Below, in pieces: positions 18,057-30,830 of a DNA stretch of 64,000 bases (position 1 is its first letter; each line of letters opens with the position of its first letter). This DNA is from Mesorhabditis belari (lineage: Eukaryota; Nematoda; Chromadorea; Rhabditida; Rhabditidae): NCBI GenBank assembly GCA_958450365.1, contig CAUEEP010000741.1, positions 1-64,000 of the forward strand, given 5' to 3'. Under the pieces are notes generated by a model. The model was given only the letters and a program-made list of their open reading frames with translations, was not told the DNA's origin and ran no database searches. Made by a program: the position numbers and the translations under genes.

Positions 18057-18827
18057 TCGTTGGAAAATTATCAAACACTGGTTTAATTTTTGAGACACTT
18101 TGAAAAACTTTTAGGTCAAAGTTGTTAGTTCTTTGTAGTGTTAGTTCTGTGTAGCTTCCTGTAGTATTGGTCTGTTGGTGTACCTCTGTTGGAATCTGTG
18201 AATCATCTATCTCTGAAAAGTTGTGAGATAGGGGAAGTAGTTTGCGAATTTTTGCTTGAAATATTGTTTAAATGACGGGAGACAGCTGAAATGTAATCAA
18301 TCTGTAACGAATCATCGAAATTTTAGGCAATTTTGTGGTGATGTAGCTACTCATCATACCATTTAATGGCTTTACTCCATCAAACATTTAGCTTAATCAG
18401 CAAAATTGGGGTCAGCAGTCATTTTTTGTCGGTTTATTTACCCCATCCCTTTTCACTCTGCGTGGATGGCGTGTGTCATGTGCACAGAGAAAGAGGGAAA
18501 AGAATCGGTGCTTTCTGGACACAAAATTTCGCAAACAACCCCGCTTTCCCCTTTTCACCTCTTTTCATCCCATCGACTTTTAACCCTATTTTTTGGTTTT
18601 TTTTCTACCTCTCCATTGTAAATTTTCTGTGTGTTTCGATGAGTAGGCTCTATTCCCATTTTTCGTAATTTCGGGTTGTTTTCACATGTGAAATTTTTAT
18701 ATTTGCTCATGCAGTTTTCGGGCTTTTTAGGGAGTGCCTTTTCTAGAGTTGTGATCATTTTTTCAGAGTTTGTGCCATGTCAAATTGGGTTTTTTGGATA
18801 AATTTTATAAAAAAAAGTTCAGATTAA
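18057..18827 (+). other. spacer between MMACHC and TOM1-like genes
   Basis: About 770 bases separate the MMACHC stop from the next ATG. No exon is seen. The distance is longer than the ~100 bp typical of nematode operons, so the two same-strand genes are probably independent. Confidence 0.5.
18811..18822 (+). promoter_or_regulatory. probable trans-splice acceptor before the TOM1-like start
   Basis: aaaaaagttcag ends five bases before the ATG at 18,828. A bare acceptor so close to the start suggests spliced-leader addition. Confidence 0.5.
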
Positions 18828-21800
18828 ATGTCGAACGTGAAAGAGCAGGTCTCTCAAGTGGTCGGATCGGCGAAAGAAGTGGCACAGAATGTGAGTTTCG
18901 TAAGAGTAGTTTAAAGTGTTTTTGTATTGAAAATATTACTTTGGGCACTAAATACGTATTGGAGTGTTTAAAGTGATAAATTAAATGTTTAGGTGGGGGA
19001 ACAGGTCTCCGATTTCTTCCAAGGAAACCCGTTCGCGACACCGGTTGGCAAGAAAATAGGTTTGTTGAAATCGGAATAGCTTTTTGGTCTTTTGTCCCGC
19101 GGCAATATGGCGGATGGTATTCGAAGCTAAATAATTTAAAAGCTAACAGTCGTATCGATTGGATATTTTGTTCTGACAACTGTAACTGACAAATAATGCT
19201 ATATTATTGCTACCTAGATTTATTAAAATTCATTAGAAATTAGTTATAAACCTTGCAGAACTTGCCACCGACTCTAATTTGTTGGCCACCGAAAATTGGG
19301 GTCTGAATATGGAGATTTGTGATTTCATCAATGGATATGAAGATGGGTAAGAAAAAAATGAGCAGCTGATTTTTAGAATAAACCAAAACATTTTAGTCCA
19401 AAGGATGCAATCCGAGCTATTCGAAAACGACTTCACAGTCAAATGGGCAAAAATAATACGATTGTCATGTACACGTTGACCGTTTTGGAGACATGTGTTA
19501 AGGTTTGAAATAGTAAAAGAAACTTAAACAAATCAATAATAGAATTGCGATCATCGATTTCATCATTTTGTTTGTCAAAAGGATTTCATTTTGGATTTGG
19601 TGAAGTTGATTGGACCGAAATTCGATGCACCACAGATTATCCAGGAACGAGTGTTGACGTTGATTCAGGTTTGTGGGAGGAAATGATATGATGAAGTTTC
19701 ATTACCTAGCATTTTATCGTAAGCAAATTCTCTTAAAGTTACACTAAGCCCCTTTGTTGATAGATTGCTAAAGAGGCTTACTGTAGCTTTAGTTTTTCAA
19801 GTGAAAATGATTATTTTGCAAAATTATTTTTAGTCATGGGCTGACGCTTTCCGAAATGCTCCCGATCTTCAAGGAGCCGCTCAAGTGTATGAAGATCTCA
19901 AAGCAAAGGGTGTTGAATTCCCGGCCACCGATTTGGACACCCTTGCACCGATCATCACACCAAAACGAGTGGGTTTGAATTAAAAATTATTGAGTTTGTT
20001 ATCATTTTTGTGAAGATGCTATCGTGTTTCGTAAACCTATCAAATCACGCACTTTCCATCGATTTTTGATATGCAAATCGTTTTGTTTTGTGTGTAAATC
20101 TGTAGTATTGTGTTTGTAGACTGTGTTTACGGAACCACCACCACAACAGCAACCACAAGCTCCGATGGTTCAACCACAAGCGACGGTAAATCACAAAAAA
20201 AGATTGAATTTCCTTTTAGTTTCCTTTCAGTTAGCTTTTGTTTGTACTGTAGTGTTTGTTGAGTGAATAGTTTTTTAAAGAACTAGAAAGATTTAGTAAC
20301 TTTAAACGGAATTTTATCAAAGCTGTGTAAAGTTTCATTTGAAGTTTAAAGTAGTTAGTTCAGTTTGAAAATGAAAAACTTTCAATGCAATAGTCGATAA
20401 AGAGTCTAGACTTTTCAAACGACTCTTTTCTAGACCTACCAAGTCGCTCCTGTCTCTGAGACGCCTGTTCAAGCAAATTCCGAACAATTGGTGAAACTGA
20501 GGAATGATATCGATATGGTGAACTCGAATTTGAAGGTGTGTTTTTTGAACAGTTTTCATTACAAATCTTGACCTAGTAACACTTCGATTATCGTTGAGCT
20601 TAGCTAGGTTCTATGTACTAGGTTGAATCTGGACGTTTTTAGGTTTTCCGAGAGATGCTCACAGAGATTGTCCCAAATAAAGTTACCCAAGACGAATTGC
20701 AATTGATCCTGGAGTTGAATCAAGCGTGTCGACAAATGCAACAAAGGGTGTTGGAATTGATTGGACAAGTGTCGAATGATGAAGTGACACGTGAGTTTAG
20801 ATAACAAAGATAATATGTCCAGATTGAACCCTGTTGAAACTAAAGATTGAAAATTTTTCCAGATGAGCTTCTCGTGTTGAACGACGAATTCAACAGCGCA
20901 TTTGAGAAATACGAGCGTTTCATGTCGAACAAAGATGCAGAGCAACCGGTGAGTGTTTATGGATGTTACGCTTCTGTATTGAATTGAAACATGCAGAAAT
21001 TTACAATAACAAAATGATAAATGGTAATTAACAATGTGAACCAGTTCCAGAAATAGCAAAACTTCCTACTGCAAATACTCTAATAGAAGCCCCCTATAGA
21101 AGCGTCGCGCAATCTAAGTTTACTTTCAAACAAACACTCATATCTCTACACCAGTACGTTTGTTTCTGCACGCTTGGGTATCAAATTAAAGTAAAAAGGA
21201 TGGGTGATTTTTTGAGATATAACAAATATTTTAGCATTAACGAGCGCTTAGAAAAAAAATGATTGAAAAGTGGCAAAAAAGCCGATTTTTCATCATTTTT
21301 CAATCATTTTGTTCTAAGCTCTGGTTAATGCTAAAAATATATCTAATAGTTTAAAAAAAATCACCCATTCTCTACTTTAATTTGATACCAAAACCCGTAG
21401 AAACAAGCGTACTGGTGTCGAGATATGAGCGTTTGTTTGAGAGTAAACTTCGACTACGCGACGCTTCTATACGGGGCTTCTACATATTAAAGTATTTACG
21501 GTAATCACTGGTGTCATTCACCGACTGCTCAAGGTCTAAAATTGTTTGTGGCATTTTACTGTTAAGGGTTTCTTATCAAAAAGTTTAGTAACATAGTAGT
21601 GAATCAATTTTTGGGCCTTATTTTTCCTATGAAAGTTTATCGGATATCTGGTCAGATAAGTTTAAATCTATAATGAAGATGATCTGATCTGATCCAAATC
21701 AGAATCCCATTCATGTCTATTATGATTGTGAATAGCGTATTTAATTGCAGGCCCAAGAAACTACAATTTCAGTCCGACGCAGCCGACTCCAAGAGGGAGC

Positions 21801-24800
21801 AGTGTTGAGTTGATCGATGTGCAAGTCCCTTCTGCTCCTCAAACTGTTGCCGACCAATTGGAAGCTTTGAGTGAGTTGAAAGTTGAAAGTTAGTCTAGTC
21901 AATCAAAAATCCCTAATCTAAAGGCCTCCATTTTCAGAACTCTCCTCAACCACCAACCAACCATCAGTGATTGAAGAGTGAGTTGTGATGGATTTAGCAA
22001 GATTTAAACTAGACTGGTTAATCACCAAGTTTTAGAGCTTACCGAGCCAATGCTGAACCGCAAGCCTCGGTGGGAATTCGACAAGCAGCCGGTGATCGAT
22101 CGTTGTCCGTTAGTGAAAGGGAAGCAGCGGAGATGGCCGATTGGTTGAATATGCAAGGGAAAACAACAAACGGTGAGTCGTGTGACTAAAGCAACAGTAG
22201 GATGTGGTCAAAGGGAAAAGCAACAGTAGGATATGGCCAAATGAGATAAGCCAAGCCATTCGACGCAGAATTTCACGCTGATTCTGAATGTGTTTTCCGT
22301 TTTTGCGAGTGCGCTTTCTATAAAAAGCTATACGTGTTTAAGTTTTAGGGTGAAAATGCGAAAGTTTTAAGCCGAATAGGGATGCCTTTATAATGCCGAA
22401 TAGGGTTCTCTCACGGGTCCCAAATTTGACTTGATCGTTTAGTGGATAAAACGCTTGCATACGAAACAAGCACCGCGTTTATTGCTCGAGTTCGATTCCT
22501 TTTTGACAAAACTTTTATTCTAAGCTTCAACTTGCCTTCAACTTCAACTAGCTTCTTTTCAACTAGTTGCTCTGATTAACGGAATCGATGTTACCGTAGC
22601 CAAGGCAAGCCAACCTGTAAGGACATTAGCATCAAGTAATTAAGACATATTATGCGGAAAGGCAAAGTTTAGAGCTAAAAATGCAATGATAGAAGTTAAG
22701 CGTGATTACTGTAGTCGGGGCACGCTTTAGAGAATACTGATGAAGTGGGATGACGATAGTTTTGAGCGTGTTTGAGAGGAGACAGGAAGCGTGGTTAGAA
22801 TAGAAAGGTTAGAAGGAAGCGTGGAAAACTTTAGATCGAGGTATCGATATTTTTAGATCTTTAAAATCGACGTATCAATCTTTTTTAGTTCCCAAATCTA
22901 TTGAAGGCTGATATTTTAAATCGATTGAAGATCGATTTAATTTGTCGATTGAAGATCTTACTATAAAAGGTGCCTGTAATCAAGATATTCAAAGGTTTTC
23001 AGAAAAACACGATCCCGAGAATGACAAGCTGTGAAGAGCTCAATGATCAGCTGACTGATCAGCTGACTGTACATAAGCTAAACAGCTTTATCATGTAAAA
23101 GTTGCCTAAGAACACACTTCTTTGATATTCTTTGATATTCTTTTTTGATATTAATTTATTCTTTTTTAATCATTTTCATTGCGACGATGAATCATTGATA
23201 GATAGATCTAACACTTTGACTTTCTTGATGCCGGTTGTGATTACAGCTTAATCCCCTTTCTGTTCAAGCTTAATCAGCTTACAGCTTAATCCTTACAGCT
23301 CCTCTCGCACAAAAATCTTTACCCTGAATTTATGCCCAACTTTTATTTTGCAAAACACTCTAGATCTACCCCTTTTTTTATATGGTTTTATCATTTGTCG
23401 ATAAAATGATTTCTCTCCTCGAAACTATGACAACAACAATGTCTTTTTTAAGCTTCTTTTTTTAAGACAGTTTTTTTTAAGTAATTCTCTTCACCAAATC
23501 TCCAGATTCAATCGGATTTTTGATGAAATATTAAGCGAATAAAAGTATCTATACAAAAAGAATTAACAAAACTTTGTTTTAACAACTATTAATCCGTTTT
23601 GCGGTGTCAAAAAAAAAGTCGAAATAAACTTTGGTGTGCTAGTTCTTTATGAAATGACTTGTGCTTGAAGAAAACGATTGTGTGTGTGTGTGTGTGATGT
23701 GAATCGATCAATATCGATCAGTAACAATGATTTGTACATGTGACAAAGAATTTAAAGAGTTTCCCTTTTAGTTTACGAAAAGGAAAACTTGAAAAGGTTT
23801 GGGTTTAGGGTTAGGTTTCGATTTAGGTTTTGATTTAGGTTTAGATTTACAGTACTGGACAATGAAATATGATATTTGAGACTTCCTTCCTTTCTTCCTT
23901 CCTTTCTTCCTTCCTTTCTTCCTTCCTTTCTTCCTTCCTTTCTTCCTTCCTTTCTTCCTTCCTTTCTTCCTTCCTTTCTTCCTTCCTTTCTTCCTTCTTC
24001 CACCTTGTCTCTCCCTCTTTCTCTTGACAAGTTAAGGGACCGGATACCCCAATGGTTAGAGCAATTGCTCAAGGCAAAAGGATTCAATCAAGAGTCGAGG
24101 GTTCAATTCTCTCTCCTGAAATCTACTTTTCTTTCCAATTCCACTTGTTTATTATCGTCGAGCTAGTAAAGATGAGTTGTGTGGAGATGCAAATCAAATA
24201 AATAATTGTAAGAATGGGAAAAGAAAAGAAAGAAAGAAAAGAGAGATGGAAAGGGAAAATTTATGGGTCTGATCAAAGATAGAAAGGTGGATGAAAGGAA
24301 AAGGGGATTGGATTGGGGAATAGATCGAGGAATGGATCGGGGAATGGGCACACGACAAACAAAGACAAATAGGCAAACAGATTAGAGACACCTCTTTCGA
24401 TAGGCATTTCTTTTGGAGATGTGAAGGGTCAAAAAGGAATTCAGCACATTCTTTTAAAGTGTTCATGTTTTTGAGTGTTAATTTGACAAGTGTTTACCAA
24501 TTTCTTTCATAATTTCACTCTTTCACTCTTTCTTTGACTTTCTCTTGAGCTCATGACTGCCGCTCATTGCTATGACGTCTCATTGCTCATTGCCGTCTCA
24601 TTGTTCTCATGACTCATTGCTATTTCAATTCATCCTCTGCTTATTCCTATTTCAATTCAACAATTGCCAAATTTCCTTCTTTTTCATTAAACTTTGCCTT
24701 TGGATTTATCTATTTGAAAAATGCTTTCAAAAATGACACAAAAATGACACAAATCTTACTGGGTTTAGCTCAAAAATAGACTGAATAACGAGTTTGGAAA

Positions 24801-25137
24801 AGATGAGCTTTAAAAAAAAATCGCTTTATCCTTTTTTGAATAGGTTTTTAGAACTTTTAGCTCACCAAATCAGACTATTTGAGTCAATGGAGAGCTTCTT
24901 TTGCATCAGAATTACCCCACCACGAAATTGTAAACCGCGAAATTGTCATCAATGCGTGGGGAATAGTTGAGAAGGGATTGAATTCGTTGAATGAATTGAA
25001 TGAAATCAGAACACTCACCTCAATGAGTCATTCTTTCAATTTTAGCAGTCGAAAGTGATGAGATTTCTTTCGCGTTTTCGCTATACGAGGCTAGAAATCG
25101 TTTCGATGAAATCGATACTATCGTCAATACTAACTAA
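18828..25137 (+). CDS. TOM1-like VHS-GAT endosomal sorting adaptor
   Basis: Binds ubiquitinated cargo and clathrin at endosomes. Exons: 18,828-18,890; 18,993-19,059; 19,259-19,346; 19,397-19,502; 19,543-19,668; 19,834-19,968; 20,120-20,185; 20,434-20,535; 20,643-20,790; 20,863-20,948; 21,751-21,870; 21,938-21,977; 22,036-22,172; probably 25,046-25,137. VHS domain: [63 protein letters not shown]-rich linker follows, then a GAT three-helix region ([56 protein letters not shown]). Reading phase is consistent except at 20,948/21,751, where one base (probably a C in GCCC) seems lost: the exon reads [15 protein letters not shown] only after a shift. The last exon fits in phase ([19 protein letters not shown]) but lies beyond a 2.9-kb intron, so it is less certain. 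I recall a TOM1-like neighbour of pdi-2 in C. elegans. Confidence 0.92.
21066..21505. mobile_element. palindromic MITE in a TOM1-like intron (taccgtaaata family)
   Basis: Arms read gcaaatactctaatagaagc and, inverted at the right, gcttctac...agtatttacggtaa. Inner arms match too: caaacaaacactcatatctc against gagatatgagcgtttgtttg, and gggtgattttttgagatat against an inverted copy near 21,340. Nearly the whole 440 bp folds on itself. The 55.7-kb element shares the ends. Confidence 0.85.
22437..22502 (+). tRNA. tRNA-Arg(ACG)-like unit in an intron
   Basis: gatcgtttagtggataaaac (A box), then gcttgcatacgaaacaagc, which forms an anticodon-type stem with ACG in the loop, then gagttcgattcc (B box). The 5' and 3' acceptor arms do not pair well, so it is probably a pseudogene or SINE head. 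Confidence 0.45.
23878..24000. repeat. ccttcctttctt 12-bp tandem repeat
   Basis: About ten copies of ttccttcctttc. The period is divisible by 3, so it produces Leu/Pro/Ser/Phe ORFs on plus and Arg/Lys/Glu/Gly ORFs on minus; both are artefacts. Confidence 0.95.
24040..24120 (+). tRNA. tRNA-like unit
   Basis: accccaatggttagagcaat (A box-like) and gtcgagggttcaattctc (B box-like) are separated by a normal tRNA distance. Acceptor pairing is not seen. Confidence 0.45.
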
Positions 25138-25268
25138 CCGGAACCGAATCAAATTCAAGTTCAGTATTTTTGGACGACTTCTTTTGATAGATTAGCTTCA
25201 AAATTCAACCCGAATGTGTTAAGTGTTATATGAAATATTGAAGCCCTGAATCTTGGCTACATTTATTT

Positions 25269-25274
25269 AATAAA
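25269..25274 (+). terminator. polyadenylation signal for the TOM1-like gene
   Basis: An aataaa hexamer lies 132 bases after the proposed stop codon, on the correct strand. It supports the 25,046-25,137 exon as the 3' end, but one hexamer in AT-rich DNA is weak evidence. Confidence 0.4.
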
Positions 25275-25499
25275 AGTTTCCCGATTGGACTTCTACAAAT
25301 CATTTTCCAAGCACTTGAATGAGCGCTAGTCGACATCTACATCGAATCGGTCATTTGGCTGTTTTTCTTTATTAAAAATTGTTAAGAAAAGCTTTTATGA
25401 ACATCTACTAAAATTCGGATAAACAGAGATGATGAGTAGGGCCGCAAGGATGACAGGCAAATTTGTGAAGTGTGTTTTTTAGAGCTTGCTTGCTTTCAG

Positions 25500-25595
25500 C
25501 GCTTGCTTGTGACTGACAAAGAGCCCGATATCTTAGTCAGGAGGTCAAGGGTTCAATCTCGAAGGCTTTTCTTCAAAGGTTCAATCCCGGAGGCA
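25500..25595 (+). tRNA. degenerate tRNA-like remnant
   Basis: agcccgatatcttagtcagg followed by aagggttcaatctcg and a second aaggttcaatcccgg suggest one or two overlapping B-box-like ends of the dispersed tRNA-like family. Weak. Confidence 0.3.
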
Positions 25596-25764
25596 ATTAG
25601 TTCTTTTCTTTCCATAGATATGGGTTTTTCTTTCCCGACATTTAGGGCTTAGGGATTGTGCTTGTGTATTGTTTTGTACCATTCGTGTGAATAGATGGAT
25701 TTTTTGAAAACCATGCTAAGCTAGCCAACTTCAGACTTGGTTTCTGACTGGCTCTAGTGGCTTT

Positions 25765-25955
25765 TCAGAGCTTTCAGAGCCTTCAGAGTCTTCAGAGCCT
25801 TCAGAGCCTTCAGAGCCTTCAGAGCTTTCAGAGCTTTCAGAGCTTTCAGAGCTTTCAGAGCCTTCAGAGTCTTCAGAGCCTTCAGAGCCTTCAGAGCTTT
25901 CAGAGCTTTCAAAGCTTTCAGAGCCTTCAGAGCTTTCAGAGCCTCCAGAGCTTAG
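25765..25955. repeat. 9-bp repeat, cagagcctt
   Basis: About 21 copies of cagagcctt/cagagcttt. The 9-bp period keeps frames open and gives Phe/Gln/Ser/Leu and Glu/Ser/Ser/Gly ORFs with no other support. Confidence 0.95.
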
Positions 25956-26599
25956 CCAAGCCATTAGCAAAGCTAAATCAGATCCAGCAAAGTCTCTATT
26001 TTGTTTTGAAAGTTGATCTTGAAAGAGTTAGATATCCGATCTTTTTCGAAATAGATTTGTTTGAGTACAAGTCTTGTCGTCTAGCTAAACTACAAGTTCT
26101 TCTAGCTAAACTACAAGTTCCTCCAGCTAAAACTTGTCCAAATAGCTTCAGGCCCCTGCTTTTGCAACTTTCCCCACTGGCAAGCCTCCAAACCTCCAAC
26201 TCCAAACAGGCAAGCCTTTTTTCAAACAAGAAAACCTCTGACTCACAATTTCCCCCTCAATATTTGCAATTATTTAGAACCCTAGCCAGGGACAAGCCAA
26301 AGTTGTATATTGGAGCTTATCAATGAAGTGAGGGGAGCTGTTTGAATGGCTCTTCTCCCTCCACTCCTTCCACTCCCTCCATTCTGATATCAGCCATCGA
26401 TTCCCCATTCTCTTTTCCTCACAAACAGATCACTCATAAACAACACAATAAAAAGCGATCCTTTTCCCCGTTTTGCTTCTTTTTCAAATAAATATTTTTG
26501 TTGACTTGCCGCTTTAAATCTCTGCAGTTTCGTGGTTTTTGATTTCTCTTTCTATTTGATTGTTTGAAGATCGTTGATGCAAGGACTTTTGATTTACCG

Positions 26600-26730
26600 A
26601 ACCACTTCTAAAACCAGTTCCAACCACTTCTAAAACCTAGAACCACTTCTAAAACCAGTTCCAACCACTTCTAAAACCTAGAACCACTTCTAAAGCCAGT
26701 TCCAACCACTTCTAAAACCAGTTCCAAAAG
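26600..26730. repeat. aaccacttctaaaaccagttcc tandem repeat
   Basis: About five copies of a 22-24-bp unit, with alternation between ccagttcc and cctag. It is followed at 26,825-26,895 by ggctggcttgcctt repeats. Confidence 0.9.
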
Positions 26731-27149
26731 TTGGGAATTAAATCTAGGTTCCAGGATTGTTTTACAATTATTGTTCTTCTATTCCAGGATTGTTCTAAAA
26801 GCTTTTCAAGATCAGACATGGTATGGCTGGCCTGCCTTGGCTGGCTTGCCCTTGGCTGGCTTGCCTTGGCTGGCTGGCTTGCCTTGCCTTGCCTCGTTCA
26901 GCTTCAGATCTGGTTTACAAGAAGTCCCCAAGAAGAACCTTTCCTGGATTCTGAGCTGGAAGGCTAGAGCCAGCCTCTAGCTAGGGAGCCAGCCCTAGCT
27001 AGGCTAGAGCCTTCTAGAGTCTAGTTGACACATCTCTGGCTATAAGAGCTTTAAGTTAAAATAGGCTTATCCATCTCTCCCTTTCTTCCTCTTCCTTTCT
27101 TCCTCTTCCTTTCCTCCTCTTCCTTGTCTTTCCTATTTCTTGGGAAAAG

Positions 27150-27242
27150 AAGGCTCCAATAGCTCAGTGGTAGCTCTAGATCTGTAGAAAGATCGGGTTC
27201 AAAAAGCAGAAGATCGTGTTCAAGATCGGGTTCCCCCCTGGT
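27150..27242 (+). tRNA. degenerate tRNA-like unit
   Basis: ggctccaatagctcagtggtag resembles a tRNA 5' half with a good A box. The 3' half is scrambled by repeats of agatcgggttc, and no clean T-arm or acceptor arm is present. Confidence 0.4.
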
Positions 27243-27597
27243 AACAAATTCTTTACCATTCATTTCTTTATTTGATTATTTTGTAGCTGTACTTTAGCTG
27301 TACTTTAGCTGTACTTTTGATTTGTGTCTTATTTTCTAGCTAACTTCAAAGCTAACATTCAATTCTTACTAAGGTATTGCTTAACAATATTGAAATTCAA
27401 ACTCAAAATGAAATTCATCCATTGAACCCCAAGCTATTTTCATAATCCAATGCATGGCAAGATGCTAATTGTGTTTCAGTGGCTAAAAATCTACATTTAA
27501 AAGTCACCCAAGTATTGCAATAGAATATTGCTGAATAAGCCAGATTCGATTGGTAAAATCATTTTTTGGTCAAAGCCAGCCAGAAAGTCAGATCTTG

Positions 27598-27890
27598 GCT
27601 TGTTCTAGAAGATCTAGAACATCTCTAAAACATCTAGAACATCTAGAACATCTCTAGAACATCTCTAGAAGATCTAGAACATCTCTAGAAGATCTAGAAC
27701 ATCTCTAGAACATCTCTAGAACATCTAGAACATCTCTAAAACATCTAGAACATCTAGAACATCTCTAGAACATCTACAACATCTCTAGAACATCTCTAGA
27801 AGATCTAGAACATCTCTAGAACATCTAGAACATCTCTAGAACATCTAGAACATCTCTAGAACATCTCTAGAACATCTAGAACATCTCTAA
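27598..27890. repeat. gaacatctctagaacatct tandem repeat
   Basis: About 290 bases of 10- to 12-bp words, tctagaacatc and tctctagaacatc, with occasional agatct. No coding or hairpin signal was identified. Confidence 0.95.
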
Positions 27891-28397
27891 GCCAAATCTA
27901 GAGTTTTTTTTATCATTTCCCAATGCACAGCATACAAAACGATTAGAAAATCAATGAAAATGTGAGTTTTTCAAGCCAGCTTCACTACTATTTAGAAATA
28001 TTTCCGTTTTTGGCAGAACTATTCCCTTTGCTGACTAAAATGTCGGCTCTTGCTCGGGCATTTTTCCTTTTTGTGAAAAGAAAGCTTTGAGAAAATGTGG
28101 GGAAAAGGAAATCTGTCTGATTGGAAATTTTCCTTTGCATACCGATCTTTCGTAAAGTTGTTTTTTTGCGATTCGTTTCTGAATCGCTAATTTTCGTGTG
28201 TCACTCGCCTTCTCGGGCATGATTCATGCAAATTGATTGTGCTGATTTCCATTTGGGAATCGATTTTAGAGAATCTTCTAGTGCTTTGGCGTTTCTTTTT
28301 CTTTCTTTTCTTTCCTTTTCTTTCCTTTTCTTTCTTTTCTTTCTTTTTCTTTCTTTTTTCTTTCTTTCTTTCTTTCCTAGCTTTCTAGTCTTCTAAT

Positions 28398-28737
28398 TAC
28401 CGTATTTTCTCTAATGGTAGGCTCAGGAGCGTCGCCTAAATTGCTCAAATCCAGAACGCCGCCCGGGGGAAGGGGGGGGGGGGGGGGAAAAAGAGAAAAA
28501 GGAAGATTCTCTAAAGTCGAGCGTCGGGGGGCTAAACCAATCATCCTGAGCCTTCCTAAATTGCTCGAAATCTCGAGAACCGCTTATCAGAACCTATCGA
28601 TGTGGGGTCGGAAAATGTAGCTGAAGATGAGATCTAGTGGGGGATTTTAGTGTTGAGCTTCTGCAAAAGCTTGGGAACTGTAAAATAGTCATCAACTCGG
28701 CTCTCCGGGGTGCACTAGTATTAGAGAGAATACGGTA
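28398..28737. mobile_element. MITE with taccgtattttct ends, copy 1
   Basis: Left end taccgtattttctctaat and right end attagagagaatacggta are inverted repeats. The interior includes gagcgtcgcctaaattgctc, cttatcagaacctatcgatg, tggggtcggaaaatgtagct and gatgagatctagtggggga. It shares long blocks with the element at 60,168-60,396, which shows a dispersed family. A polyG run (28,462-28,478) lies inside. Confidence 0.85.
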
Positions 28738-28935
28738 TGTTTTTTATTTCCTATAAAAAAGAAAATTTATACTCATCCTGTCTCACTAAAGTATCATTAC
28801 AGTATCCAGATAATAAGATAAGTAAATCTCAAATCAAAGTTCTCAGCTATTTCACCAGTTCGGGGTCGAAAAATGCCGAGGGAGAAGGAGAGGTCCGGGG
28901 GAGGAGAGCACGACAATTAGAGAAAAGACGGTATA
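28738..28935. mobile_element. truncated copy of the same MITE family
   Basis: The right part has ttcggggtcgaaaaatgccg and ends attagagaaaagacggta, matching the right terminus of the neighbouring element. The left end shares no clear inverted repeat, so it looks truncated or composite. Confidence 0.45.
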
Positions 28936-29868
28936 CTGCGGTATACGAATTTAAAGTTTTTCAACGAAGTTAGAAGTTTTTCAAAGCCATTGAGTGACCC
29001 TTTAAAACCCCCAGTCAATTCTAGAGCAATGCGTTGCCGGAATTTTCAGTAATGATCGATTTTCAGTAAGTAAATCGATTTAAATCAAGCTTTGAATCAA
29101 GAATTTAGATTTAATGTAGCTTTTTTTTCCAAATCTTGAGCACTTTTAGTTCAAAAAGCCAATCAGAGAGTCAAATTCTTCAAATTCAGCATCAGCATCA
29201 ACTTTAGCAGAAATCTTTCACTTTATTGCTTCGAGCTTTGATTTTTACAATGATTCGCCTATTCCTTCTAAAGTTTAATCGATTTCTTTGAACACTTTTC
29301 AATGATTGAACAACCATTCAATCATTCTTTGAACACTTTTCAATCATCATTCAAAGCTATCCCTTTTTTGTGGTGACACAAAACAAGGTGAGACATTCTG
29401 TTTACCCACTTTTCTCCCTTTTTTGGTGTATGAGAGTCTTTCTTTTCGTCTTTCTCTTCGAAACCCACTTGGCAACAATTGTTATACTCTTGAACTGTTG
29501 TCTTTTTTTTGACCATTGATCAATCCATTTCCTTGTTACTCATTGTTTTTCATCGACATTTCATGGACATTCTTTAAAAATGGCCAATATGGTTCACCAT
29601 TTTTCCAATTCTTATTGGTTATTGGCTCTTTGAATGAATCATTCACTTTATTGATCAATAAAGTAATCAATAAAGTTTTTAGGTGTACTTTTTTTCTTTC
29701 TTTTCTATCTTTTCTTTCTTTTCTATCTTTTCTTTCTTTTCTTCTTTTCTTTCTTTTCGGTCTTTCTTTTCGCCGAATGGCTAGTCCTTTGACTGCTTTG
29801 CGGCTAACGCATAGCTTGATCCCTTGAGCTAAAGGGGCAACTCAAATTTGCCTGAAAAGTAAAAAAGT
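28936..29868. other. AT-rich spacer with ttctttcttttctatc repeats
   Basis: No recognisable gene. A pyrimidine repeat (cttttctatcttttctttc) occupies 29,690-29,765 and gives spurious Phe/Leu/Ser ORFs. Confidence 0.5.
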
Positions 29869-29953
29869 TTGGAGCGGACGGGGGTCGAACCCGGCACTCC
29901 TTTGGGACAGTCGATTTGTAGACGGGACGCTAACCACCTCGACCACCTGCCAT
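29869..29953 (-). tRNA. tRNA-like unit
   Basis: On the minus strand ggtggtcgaggtggttagcg (A box-like) precedes gccgggttcgacccccg, which forms a good T-arm. The acceptor arms do not pair and the anticodon loop lacks the invariant U33. Probably a SINE or pseudogene. Confidence 0.5.
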
Positions 29954-30739
29954 TGTGTACGGCAAGGTATTTCTGGTCTGTTATTAGATTGCGGCAGCTT
30001 TTTGGTGACTGGTGACAAAGCCTGTTCTTCTGCATTATGCAAGCTCACGAGGGTTTTCGAAGATAAGCTTTAAAGGGTGCTTTTCAAGCAATGGGGTATC
30101 GGTAAATACGATTTCCATGCCCATCTTTGACCGTACAGATCTCAGTTTCTAGAACGCCTTACTTTATTATAAACCTAGGGGCTAGGTCAAGTAAAGCCAG
30201 GCCTCCAGCTTAGGCCAACGGTATATCCATGGTCAGACCAAAGCCAAGCCTAAAAACGAGTTAGGGTCGGCCTGGCCCTGGCCTGTACCCTGTTATGAAG
30301 GGTTTCTGGTTGCAAAGCGACTTTCTTACTTCAATATTTGTTGATTATCGAACATACGTGCCCCGTCCCTTTCGCCATTGGCAAGCCAACTTTGAGCTCA
30401 AGTTTCTTGGTGTTGGTGCGTCCAATTTAAATATTCTTGGTATCATTAGATCCACCAAATCTTTCTCTATCGATTGGTACAAAAACTATTTCAATTGGAC
30501 CGCTCAGCACCAAGAAATTTGAGCTCAAAATTAGATTGCCAACGGCAAAAGGGCGGAGCGTGTTTCAAATGTTCCACAATCATATTTGCTATTCTATAAC
30601 ATCGAAATTCGTTCCAGTTCAGCTCTGTTATACAATTTCGGTCTTCTTTCCTCTTCCTCTTCCACAGATTGCTCATATCAGTGATTATCGTTGTGTGTGA
30701 CTCTCTTCTCATGACTCATCCCCGCCCACCGCCATCTCT

Positions 30740-30830
30740 GCCTTCTTCTGCTTCCTCTTCTTCTTCTTCTTCTTCTTCTCCTTCTTCTTCTTCTTCTTCT
30801 TCTCCTTCTTCTCCTTCTTCTTCTTCTTTC
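30740..30830. repeat. (TTC)n trinucleotide repeat
   Basis: Imperfect ttc/tcc repeats of about 90 bases. The Ser-rich plus-strand and Glu-rich minus-strand ORFs are artefacts. It lies just upstream of the first exon of the DSL-like gene at 31.3 kb. Confidence 0.95.

Larger units (their letters stand above)
22173..25045 (+). other. long repeat-filled last intron of the TOM1-like gene
   Basis: No other exon is recognised on either strand. It contains the Arg-like tRNA unit at 22,437, a (tg)n run at about 23,681-23,697, the ccttcctttctt repeat at 23.88 kb and a further tRNA-like unit at 24.04 kb. Whether this is one intron depends on the 25,046 exon belonging to the gene. Confidence 0.45.

Noticed and set aside
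18057..18827. MMACHC and the TOM1-like gene as an operon
   Set aside because: The spacer of about 770 bases is much longer than typical nematode operon gaps.
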